A stretch of DNA of 25,880 nt from assembly GCA_018398765.1 (NCBI GenBank), contig JAHBMJ010001805.1, positions 1 through 25,880 of the forward strand. Reading direction: 5' to 3'. The DNA comes from Chromera velia. Lineage: Eukaryota > Sar > Chromeraceae. A program made the position numbers and the translations under genes. Positions within the stretch are counted from its first letter, which is position 1; each line of letters opens with the position of its first letter. A model generated the notes under the pieces. The model was not told the DNA's origin. It did no database searches and worked only from the letters and a program-made list of their open reading frames with translations. Positions 11,201 through 22,472 of this stretch are shown piece after piece.

Positions 11201-12239
11201 GCCTTCAAGACCAGCGACGTCTTCAAAGTCTCCTGCCTCCAGAACGTCAGAGAGGCCTTCCCACCCAATGTGAGGGGACTTGCGCCCCCTCCCCCACTGG
11301 CCTCCGCAGCTGCAGAGGTCAAGTCCGTCTCCTCTCCCGCTGCAAGTGGAGGAGAGCCAGTGGGGACGGCAGCAGGGGACGCAGGAGCAGAGACCTCCAG
11401 ACCGATTCCGCCGGGTCCTTCTTCTTCTTCAGTGTCTGCGGGAGGGGGCGGGCAGGGTGAGGTGCTTGTGCTGGGAGACGGGGAGGTGTTGCAAGGTCTG
11501 CCTGGGGTGTCTTCGGAAGAGGGCGAGGAGGAGAGGAAGTTCTCTCAGATTTTCATGGGAGGCTTTGGGAACCGGGACACAGATGTGAAGACCTACCGGA
11601 CCCTGGGGGTTCCTCCAGAGAAGAATTTTATGATCGACCCGGCGTCTGACTTGTGCTCTCAGGACAGGAGACAACAAAAGTTTAGGTAGGTCAGTCGGGA
11701 GAGCGAAAAATAGAGAAGGGGAGAGAAAGGAATTGCTTTTGGCATGTGTGTAGTCAGTACAGAAAAGGGGTGGGGGAGGCAATGAAGTAACATAGTCAAG
11801 AGAGACCTCTCGAGGGCAGAATGGGCAAGCAAACACGACAATATGCTCGACTGTGTCTCTCCTTTCTGTCCTAGCCGGGTGATTGACTGTCTTTCCCCCC
11901 ACGCTTGCACTTAAAGCTCACTCAAGCTCTCTGCATGCATTCACTCATGAACGGATTCCTGGAGTCGTCAATGCGTGTGCGGGCGTTTCTGTTTTTTTCC
12001 TCGTCCGTAGGAGTCTGGTTTTCTCTCTTCTGATCCGGTGACTACACTATGCGGATCTGTGTGTGCGTTTCCGTCTGTGCGTGTGCATGCATGTGCGTTC
12101 ATGCAGATTCCATCACCTGGAAGAGCGTCTGGACGCTCTCTTCCCTGCCGTTGCGGAACCCGAAGACGAGAGGGACAGAGGGGAAGTGACGTGGATTGGA
12201 ACAGATAAGAACAAGCAACCAAGACCTCAAATAATCTGA
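5209..12239 (+). CDS. Lipin-type phosphatidate phosphatase, 11 exons
   Basis: Mg-dependent phosphatidate phosphatase: removes phosphate from phosphatidate to give diacylglycerol for storage and membrane lipids, acting at ER or nuclear membranes. Exons: 5209-5394, 5576-5611, 5855-5911, 6097-8433, 8729-8831, 8955-9238, 9568-9621, 10053-10300, 10749-10810, 11148-11685, 12107-12239. All phases agree, predicting 1345 residues. N-lipin domain, residues 1 to about 93: GAVDVVIV, FNVRFG and VEILINGEPTG. About 680 residues of acidic, Gly/Ser-rich linker follow. A second conserved block at the end of exon 4 has VFENSIVSPDRLL. The LNS2 domain has LRPGYNKITF, then DIDGT at about residue 1044 (HAD DxDxT nucleophile), GHAVSTLG, YLSSRSLGQA, LPPGPVLVS and GFGNRDTDV. 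It ends FHHLEERLDALFPAV plus a short tail. The ATG at 5209 follows an in-frame TGA at 5167, but the usual N-terminal amphipathic helix is missing, so an upstream exon is possible. The reading of exon 5 is the least certain. Confidence 0.9.
10125..10139 (+). other. Catalytic DIDGT motif of the lipin LNS2 domain
   Basis: These bases encode Asp-Ile-Asp-Gly-Thr, the DxDxT motif of HAD phosphatases. In lipins the first Asp is the nucleophile and the second the general acid. Both are intact, so the protein is predicted to be an active phosphatase and not a purely regulatory lipin. Confidence 0.93.
11270..11548 (+). other. Possible in-frame optional intron (exitron) in the lipin catalytic domain
   Basis: This 279-bp stretch (93 codons, no stop) begins GTGAGG directly after the FPPN codons and ends TTCTCTCAG directly before IFMGGFGNRDTDV. 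Known lipins have these two motifs almost adjacent. Removal restores the usual spacing in phase 0; retention inserts 93 Pro/Ala/Gly/Ser-rich residues into the phosphatase fold. Both forms are open, so sequence alone cannot decide. Confidence 0.6.
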
Positions 12240-12281
12240 TTGGGACAGATAAGAACAAACAACCGAGACCTCAAATAATCG
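12194..12281 (+). repeat. 44-bp tandem duplication across the lipin stop codon
   Basis: Unit 1 (12194-12237) and unit 2 (12238-12281) differ at 4 of 44 positions, and a third unit starts GATTATTCGG. Unit 1 encodes the last residues after the conserved C-terminus. The TGA stop is formed exactly at the unit 1/unit 2 junction. Confidence 0.92.
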
Positions 12282-14640
12282 GATTATTCGGTCACTCATT
12301 GGTTGATTGACGCAAGTATGTACTCGTTGTGGAAGCTTTTTCGTTGTGAATTGGGAATGCATGAATCAATGCATCGGTGGGTGTGCAGATGGATTGACAG
12401 CCCAGTGTGCCTTCATGAAGTCATTTCGGGTTTCGTTTGAAAGAACGAAAAGAAGAAAGAGATCGCTTCTCCTTCAGTTTCCTTCTTGGAGGCTGCAGGG
12501 GAAGGGGAAGTCTGGCGTCAGATTTTTTGGTATTGCATGCATCGCCGATCGGTGAATGGGTGGATGGGCGGGCAGATGAATTTTGGAGAGAGAATGGGGA
12601 CGAAGGAGCGGACAATGAATGAAGAGGAAATTGGGTTTTTGACTGCAGAGGGGAGACAAAAATTAACACAGCTTCTGTTTGTGTGTGTGTATGTGTGCGG
12701 TGAGGAGGTGAAATGGATGATTTCATGTGAAAGAAGGAGGGAAATGAGGAAGCGGCTGCTCATGCCTGTCTTTCTGTCGCTCTTTGGTTGTGCGGCAGGG
12801 CGGTGCTTAGGCAGCTCCTGCTGACGGTGTCTTTTCTGCTTTGGGGGGGTGGGAATTGCGTTTACCGATAGGTGACGGTTAGTTGGAGGAACCCAGTGTG
12901 AATCCATACATTTCTCTGTTTTTTGTGTGTGCGTGTTTGTTCGTGTGTTCGGAATACCGAAGGAGTGCGTTTTGGTGTACATGCTCTTTCTGTTCTGTTG
13001 CTGACTGCCTATGTGTCCGCATGCATGCCGGCTGCCTTCTTACGCGAGTTTGCTTCGAATGCATGAAGGCACCACAATGTTGATTTTGCTTCTCCTGGCC
13101 CCGACAGGCAACAGGGAGGAGGGCATTTTTGGGTCTGAAGGGGTGTGGTTGTAGGGGTGTGCAAGGTTAGTTCGAGGCACACACGGTGTGTAGACCTGGT
13201 GGCAGACGGAGAAGGCAAATCGTGATTTTTTTGGGTTCGAATATTGGAAGCGAAAGGCGTCATGGTGCAATTAATTTTTGCTGTGCTCGTGGAATCAATC
13301 GGTCATCGATGAGGACATGAAAAGAATGGGGGGGGACGGGAGCGGGGGGGGATGCTTTTTGATTGGTGCATTGGATCTCGTACTATGCGTGATTGAAGGG
13401 GCGAAGAGTAACCTTCGTACTTCTTTTCTGATCCTTTACTTTTGTCGGCGTTTCTTCATTCACGCTTTGCTTTTGTAGCCATCATGATTTTCTGTTTACT
13501 TTTGGGGACGTCGTTTCTGTTTTTGATGGATGGACGGTCCCTTCAAAGGGGGGAAATTCTCTCTGCCATCTTTCTTTGGATGATCAAGGCTGAGTGATTG
13601 CCTCCTCTATTCACACACACAGATGCATGACGTTTTGTGTTGTTGCGGGACGATGTTGGTCGTCCGAACATGCTTGCTTTCATGTTTTTCTCTCTCCTCT
13701 TTTTGACATTTGCATGGTTCGATAATACGCTCTCAATCGGTTTTGTGTCCACTTCCTCTTTTTAAAAGTCTGCCTCGCTCGACTGCCAGAAAGAAGCAAT
13801 CTGACTGATCCTTCCATTAATTCCTCTGGCCCAAAAGAAAACGGGTCTCCATTTCCTCTCTCTCTCTCTCTCTGTGTCTCTGTCTTTTGTGCAGACAGAC
13901 AAAGACAGGTGGAGGAGTGTTTGCTTCGCCTGCCTGTCTGTTGCCCTTCACCCTTTCTGAACGACTCACGAAAGAAGGTTGCAATGTTCTTTCTGTATGC
14001 TGGCCCTCATTTCTGTCTCGTCCAAATTTTATTTCTCTGTCTCTCGATCTATCCATCCCGTGACGTGAGCGCCCTCCTAGGCACCCTCCTTTTCTTGCCT
14101 CCAGACGTCTGCCAGCTCTCCTCCCTTCCTTCGAACCTGCCCGTGTGTCTGCACAAGCAAAGTCGAGAGCAGATGCATGCAAGGTCGGAAGGGACGAGTA
14201 GAAAGAAACAAAAAGAACAAAACACAGTCACAACGATGGCATGCAGTCTGCACGAGAGGGAGGGAGAGGAAGACGACGAATCTGCAGGCAGGGGAACGAA
14301 GAAGAGCTAGACCCTCTTGAGTGAGTTACCACGCACAGAGAGAGAGAGAGGCGAGGAGAGAGGGAAGGGAGCTGCTGTCGTCATGTAGAACTGATGGACT
14401 GCTTCTCTTTTCCCGCAAGAATTTCCCCTCCAGGCATGTATGCAAAATTGGGGAGCACTGCAACAATGTATCCCCTGTTTGTCTGCTGTGAATTATTCCC
14501 TTGCAATCTTCGCTGACTGCATGCTCACGTGTTGCTTCTTCTCTCTCAGAGTCCTTGCCCTTTGTACATCTTCTGGGTTTACTTTGCCCAGAAAAAGCCT
14601 TCGCGCTGATCGCTAATCAGCTCGTACGCTTCTATCGTCC
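12240..14640. other. Non-coding interval downstream of lipin; no gene seen
   Basis: About 2.4 kb of GT- and CT-rich DNA containing the lipin 3' UTR. Open frames on both strands are short, rich in low-complexity translation, and show no domain or consistent splice structure. A CT microsatellite lies near 13856-13875 and a GA tract near 14338-14351. I see no tRNA or rRNA signature. Confidence 0.6.
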
Positions 14641-15331
14641 AGTATGTACCTGTGTGTGGACCAGTGGGGCAGCCTGCAGTGATGTCCTGATCATATCTAT
14701 AACAGGTCCCTGTGTGTATGCTTAGTAGTGGGAGTCTGCCTGAGACTTTGTCATCGTAATCATACGTACTCATCATGCGTCATCCCTATGAGCTAAGCCC
14801 TCAGCATATTTCTAGGTGTTTGAGTCTATACATAAGTAGTACATAACATCTAGACTTAACATATAGTCACTGTAATATGACTTAATCACCATTATAGTGT
14901 ATTATAGTGAATAAGTTTTAAGATAAATCCTATAATACTAGTAGTTCTCTAGATAATAAATCCAGTTAGTTAATTGAAGGGCTGGTACCCGAATTAATGT
15001 GACACCCATATATATAGTTTGGAGCTTAGTTTGGAGCTAGCTTTATGTTCCAGGTTTATCCCGGGGACCGGGGTCCACTGCCGGGGGCTATAGGCCGGGG
15101 GACGGCTTGCATTGAAGATTTTTAAAATGCAGGGTGTTTGAATCATAATTTGGAGCTCCAAATTAGACACTTGGAGCACCTATGTTACTAGCTATATGAT
15201 GAACGATCTGTAAGTTACTAAGAGGTTTTATCATCTTTTATATTGAACGCTACGTGCTAAACTTGAACCAAACGTGCTGATCGATAATATTTTTTGACTA
15301 TAATATTTGTTTAAACTTTAAATTAAGCTAG
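14641..15331. other. AT-rich island, left of the retrotransposon
   Basis: Composition changes sharply from GC-rich to strongly AT-rich, with many stops in all frames and no gene. It contains a tandem 12-mer TAGTTTGGAGCT (15015-15038), a GC-rich patch (about 15060-15106) and a 20-bp perfect palindrome (15146-15165). The retroelement inserted into this DNA, and similar AT-rich sequence resumes at 21761. Confidence 0.6.
15146..15165. repeat. 20-bp perfect palindrome
   Basis: TAATTTGGAGCTCCAAATTA equals its own reverse complement. The half-site word TTGGAGCT also occurs twice in direct repeat 110-130 bp upstream and once just downstream in variant form, which suggests a decayed repeat structure and not chance alone. 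Confidence 0.9.
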
Positions 15332-15336
15332 ACGTA
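15332..15336. repeat. Target-site duplication ACGTA (left)
   Basis: The five bases immediately before the 5' LTR are repeated immediately after the 3' LTR at 21756-21760. Five bp is the usual Ty3/gypsy duplication size. Confidence 0.9.
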
Positions 15337-15611
15337 TGTTATGGATCATGAATAAGAGAAACACTAAGTCCTTTGATAAGCAAGATCGACTTAATAGTAA
15401 AAGGGTCCAATACAGAGTGATTGATTCAATACAGACGCGTATCTATTATTGACAGCAATTCTCAGATACAGAGAATGGACGCGCATACATGCTGCCTGTT
15501 ATAGAGAGAAGGCAAGCCTGAAGGAAAGATGCCCTCTCTAACAGACCTCTATGTGTAAGATCGTATAAGCACGTATCTGAGCCCTATAGCTTCCGTAGGC
15601 CTGACGGAACA
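15337..15611 (+). repeat. 5' LTR, 275 bp
   Basis: Begins TGTTATGG and ends GGAACA, so it has the canonical TG...CA ends. It matches the 3' LTR at 271 of 275 positions. It should supply the RNA polymerase II promoter for the element. A TATA-like TATAAG lies near its 3' part, but I cannot place the R region. Confidence 0.97.
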
Positions 15612-15612
15612 G

Positions 15613-15630
15613 TGGTTAGCAGAGCTTTTG
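15613..15630 (+). other. Primer-binding site, initiator tRNA-Met-like
   Basis: One base after the LTR comes TGGTTAGCAGAGCTTTTG. This is complementary to a tRNA 3' end with CCA and resembles the initiator-Met acceptor stem (AGCAGAG) of many eukaryotes, apart from one extra T after TGGT. Binding of this tRNA would prime minus-strand DNA synthesis. Confidence 0.7.
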
Positions 15631-15826
15631 GGTTCCCGGTCCAGTTAACACAATACAGACCGGAATCACAAGAAGAGGAACCTCCTATCTGCAAGGAGGA
15701 AACCAGAGTTCCCTTTCGATTCCTTCCATCTACCCCTGGTTGGAGAACATCAACACTCCTCCTCCTTCCTCCGTAGGCACCCTCTTCACGGAGGAAGGGG
15801 AGATTGTTACCGAAAGCCCAGCAGTC

Positions 15827-16900
15827 ATGCACCGCTCAGCATCTGAACAACAGACTGACTCAGAGGAATCGATACAGGCAGGGCAAGGACCGAACATGGC
15901 AATTGATGTGGACAAACTGAAGGCACTGGCAGAGGTGAAGACGGTCGTAGAGGTATTTGACCCCAAAAAGAAGAATGGGAGGACTTGGTTCAGCCAATTC
16001 CGTGACAAAGTGAAAGCCGGCAACCTCAACGTCGAGGAATACAAACTGTTGCTTGGTATACACTTTGTTGACACCGACCTGGTGCAGCAGTGGTACAAGA
16101 AGAGAGGAACATGCTCCACCGTCGATGAAGTAGACGCATGGTTCCTCGATGCCTACGGTGGGGGAGGCATGAAAGAAAAGCACGTGGTGTATACGATGGC
16201 AGACGTGAAACTGAGTGTCGCAGACGCGTTCCAACCGTTCGTTGACCGATTCATCGATACCTTCATGGCCGCCAACCTAAACGCCATTCAGAACCATCGT
16301 ATTACACCATTCATCAACACCCTCTATCCCGAAATGCGGGAAGCTCTAGAAATTGAACCCGCCTTCTCCGAATGGAATGACTTGGTAAAGAGAACCGAGC
16401 ATCTCCATGCCAAGCTGCAGAAGAAAGCCAGAGCCAAACTCGCTGCCGTCCAGAGTACGCAATCAGCGTCTGACCTTGAACGATGGGAGAAGTTGACAGA
16501 CAGGCTTGAGCGCGTTGAGGCCAGCATAGCGGCTTTGCACACTCGCGGCCGCGGCAGGGGCAATTCGATGCCACGAGGGGGTCGGGGCGGCTATGCCGTC
16601 TACGGCAATCGGCCGTCTCCTCAAGTCGCATATTACGGCTTCACGCCTGGCCGAAATGCAGGCTCAGGATAGAGAGGTAGATACAGGGGACGAGGAGGAA
16701 TGCCAGGGGGCATGTACAGAGGCAGAGGTGGCCACAACGGTTTCAACAACAGTCACTTCGGGTATGGACAGAATGGGCATGCTCCACCGTTCAGGCAACG
16801 AGTGCCAACATGCCACCACTGCAGGTTGCCATCACACTTCGTTGCGAACTGTCCAGAACTGCGGTACTCGGGAAACGAATGGGGTGGAGGGACACAGTAA
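15827..16900 (+). CDS. gag: Gag polyprotein with CCHC zinc knuckle, in-frame TAG at 16670
   Basis: Structural protein that forms the virus-like particle and packages element RNA. The frame is open from within the leader; the first ATG in it is 15827. The capsid-like part has the retrotransposon Gag pattern (RTWFSQFRDKV, VQQWYKKRG, VDAWFLDAYG, WNDLVKRTEHL), then a coiled, basic stretch and RGG-rich repeats. A TAG at 16670-16672 interrupts the same frame inside the RGG region. The frame then continues through more RG repeats to the zinc knuckle CHHCRLPSHFVANC (C-x2-C-x4-H-x4-C, 16811-16852) and ends at TAA 16898. It overlaps the protease frame. Without readthrough, the translated product lacks its nucleic-acid-binding domain and cannot reach the frameshift site. 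Confidence 0.9.
16670..16672 (+). other. In-frame TAG between capsid and zinc knuckle of gag
   Basis: The frame is the same before and after, and both sides encode RG-rich sequence, so this is a single stop codon in otherwise continuous coding sequence. It could be a point mutation or a regulated readthrough stop. The following bases (AGAGGT) match no well-known readthrough consensus. Confidence 0.95.
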
Positions 16901-16932
16901 AGGCAGTCCCTACCACCCAACCTCAGTTGCCT
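16870..16932 (+). promoter_or_regulatory. Programmed -1 ribosomal frameshift signal, gag to protease
   Basis: The slippery heptamer G GGA AAC (16870-16876) sits in the gag frame as X-XXY-YYZ. After a 5-base spacer comes an 11-bp stem with one bulged A: 16882-16892 pairs with 16907-16911 and 16913-16918. Loop bases 16901-16906 can pair with 16927-16932 (five Watson-Crick pairs plus G-U), forming an H-type pseudoknot. The gag stop TAA (16898) falls in the loop. A -1 slip enters the protease frame at 16876. Confidence 0.85.
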
Positions 16933-17655
16933 CGTCCTCTCTCTACATATCTCCATGCTCCACTTCATGAAATGAAAAGGAAAGGCTGCTTTTTGAAAGA
17001 AGACGACAGTGCAGAGAAGAGATTTGCTTTTGAAGAAGCGCGTAGGCAGCCCGTGCTTCCATCTCCCTTGCCGGTACGAATGCTCAAAAGAGAAAAAATG
17101 AAACCAACAAGCATGTGGGCACAGAATGCTTCCGTTAAGATCGGTAGTCAGTCGAAAGTAAGCTTTGTAGTTGGAAATGGACATAAGACGACAGGAGTGC
17201 TTGATTCAGCTGCAGAGGTCTCATTCATAGATGTGCCACTAACTTTGCATGCAGACAGCCCAGTGGTTCCGGCTATCCTGGCACTGTCGGCGGCAGGAGG
17301 GAGTGGGTTGAAGGTGCTGGGGGAGACCACGATCTCACTTTCCCACCCCAACAACCCAGAGAAGAAATTCCCGCACACTCTCCTCGTCACAGCCGACACG
17401 GGGTACAACCTAGTCCTTGGGCAGGATTTTCTTAAGCTCAAAGACCCAGTCGTACAGTACCACTATAGAGAGGACAGGTTGGTTGTTACTGATCTTCCCG
17501 TCTTTCACTGTTGGTACGATGACGGACGAAAGCCGATGCGTGTGGCTCCCCTCTGCCGCAGAAAAGTCACGAAGCGTTCCTGTGCGCTTCTCTGGGTGGA
17601 TGTGGATGGAGTAGGAGAGGAAGAAACAGTCATTTTGCGTCAAAATTTTCCCTGA
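16876..17655 (+). CDS. Retroviral-type aspartic protease, read by -1 frameshift, ends at TGA 17653
   Basis: Cleaves the Gag and Gag-Pol polyproteins; works as a homodimer. The frame overlaps the end of gag and is -1 relative to it. I start it at the codon after the slippery site. The catalytic motif is VLDSAAEVSFID with the Asp codon at 17203 (D-S-A in place of the common D-T/S-G). The second conserved motif is YNLVLGQDFL, the flap-side hydrophobic-G-x-D/N pattern of Ty3/gypsy proteases. About 100 residues of poorly conserved linker lie between gag and the protease core. The frame stops at TGA 17653-17655, but the same frame stays open into the RT. Confidence 0.88.
   Translation, partial: RMGWRDTVKAVPTTQPQLPRPLSTYLHAPLHEMKRKGCFLKEDDSAEKRFAFEEARRQPVLPSPLPVRMLKREKMKPTSMWAQNASVKIGSQSKVSFVVGNGHKTTGVLDSAAEVSFIDVPLTLHADSPVVPAILALSAAGGSGLKVLGETTISLSHPNNPEKKFPHTLLVTADTGYNLVLGQDFLKLKDPVVQYHYREDRLVVTDLPVFHCWYDDGRKPMRVAPLCRRKVTKRSCALLWVDVDGVGEEETVILRQNFP
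17653..17655 (+). other. In-frame TGA between protease and reverse transcriptase
   Basis: The protease and RT regions are in one frame, separated by this single stop. No ATG lies in frame directly after it until well inside the linker (the first codon usually taken, GTG at 17695, is not ATG). RT would therefore need readthrough or internal initiation, or the copy is inactive. Confidence 0.95.
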
Positions 17656-20895
<3,240 letters not shown>

Positions 20896-20898
20896 TAG

Positions 20899-21264
<366 letters not shown>

Positions 21265-21465
21265 ACTGTTGATTGCTCCATAGCATAAAGTGATGACTGG
21301 GCTGTTTCAATCGATTCGATCCATCATTCCTTTTTTCCCACCCTTCTTATGTTTTTCCCGCCCTTCATGTCATGTGGTGCGGCCGCGCCAATGGTGGTTC
21401 TTCGATTGCCGGTGTAGGTGGCTGGGATTGGTAAAAGGTGTGAATTATGCGGGACGCACAAGCTT

Positions 21466-21480
21466 AAAGCGGGGAGTGAT
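21466..21480 (+). other. Polypurine tract before the 3' LTR
   Basis: AAAGCGGGGAGTGAT lies directly before the 3' LTR, at the position expected for the plus-strand primer. It is purine-rich apart from one C and the last bases. About 215 bp of non-coding sequence separate it from the last open frame. Confidence 0.75.
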
Positions 21481-21755
21481 TGTTATGGATCATGAATAAG
21501 AGAAACACTAAGTCCTTCGATAAGCAAGATCGACTTAATAGTAAAAGGGTCCAATACAGAGTGATTGATTCAATACAGACGCGTACCTATTATTGACAGC
21601 AATTCTCAGATACAGAGAATGGACGCGCATACATGCTGCCTGTTATAGAGAGAAGGCAAGCCTGAAGGAAAGATGCCCTCTCTAATAGACCTCTATGTGT
21701 AAGATCGTATAAGCACGTATCTGAGCCCTATAGCTTCCGTAGGCCTGACGGAAGA
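21481..21755 (+). repeat. 3' LTR, 275 bp
   Basis: Same length as the 5' LTR, with four substitutions, one of them changing the terminal CA to GA. The changed end would impair integrase recognition of a new copy only if copied into the terminal position, so it is best read as a post-insertion mutation. Confidence 0.97.
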
Positions 21756-21760
21756 ACGTA
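21756..21760. repeat. Target-site duplication ACGTA (right)
   Basis: Matches the five bases before the 5' LTR, which fixes the element ends at 15337 and 21755. Confidence 0.9.
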
Positions 21761-22472
21761 TCACAGCAAAAAAAAAAAAAAAATAGAATTGGCTTAAATT
21801 ATTATTATTTTTTTTTTTTGCGCAACACCTATAAGCAACACTTGTGCAACACCAAAATAACACTTATGCAATACTTGAACAACAGTTGTTTGTCACCTAA
21901 CATCGTCGGGCGAAAAAAAAAAAAAAACTAAGCGAGGACGGGCTTAAATTATCTTTTTTTTTTCTCTATGATAGGTCTAAAGATTAAGTTACCCCACATA
22001 AACGTTTGGAATTTTAGATATATGGACTGCCAGGAGCTAGGCTCTGCCGGCTTAGTCAACTCATTCATTCATTTATTCATTAATTCATATCCGTTATTAT
22101 TCAAACACTTTTGGAGATAGTCTCTAGTCTCTAGGATAATCTTAATTAATAAAAATCATATATGGAACTTTTTAGAGATCACGATGAAAATCGTATAATT
22201 CGATATAATTCGTATCACGATGTGTTACTAGAATCTCTGTGAAAACGACTAGTCGTCGACCACATTTAATTAATGCCTATATTTGCTAGACTGCCCGGCT
22301 CGCCCTAGGGGTTGCCCGGCACGCCCGCGCTGTACAATTTTTACTACTCGGTACTATAAGAACTAAACTAAGAAATTTCATCGTGCAGCCTTTGCTGAAG
22401 CCTATAGAGTCAGGCCTAGAGTCAGGCCTTATCAGAATCAAAGTTATCGAACACTGCCATTGTGCAGTGGCA
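21761..22472. other. AT-rich island, right of the retrotransposon; no gene seen
   Basis: Strongly AT-rich with two A15-like runs (near 21769 and 21915), T runs, and imperfect tandem GCAACACTT-type words (about 21823-21890). A direct repeat AGAGTCAGGCCT occurs near 22405-22430. It ends at the stop codon side of the glutaredoxin gene, so its right end must contain that gene's 3' UTR. Confidence 0.6.

Noticed and set aside
12486-12824. Plus-strand frame of 112 codons downstream of lipin
   Set aside because: No recognisable domain, no splice partners, and composition like the surrounding non-coding DNA; probably 3' UTR or intergenic.
13817-14310. Overlapping 121- and 133-codon frames on opposite strands
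   Set aside because: Low-complexity Arg/Glu or Ser/Leu sequence arising from CT/GA-rich tracts; no domain seen.
15612-15660. tRNA-like sequence after the 5' LTR
   Set aside because: It matches only the complement of a tRNA 3' end, at the exact primer-binding position; there is no cloverleaf.
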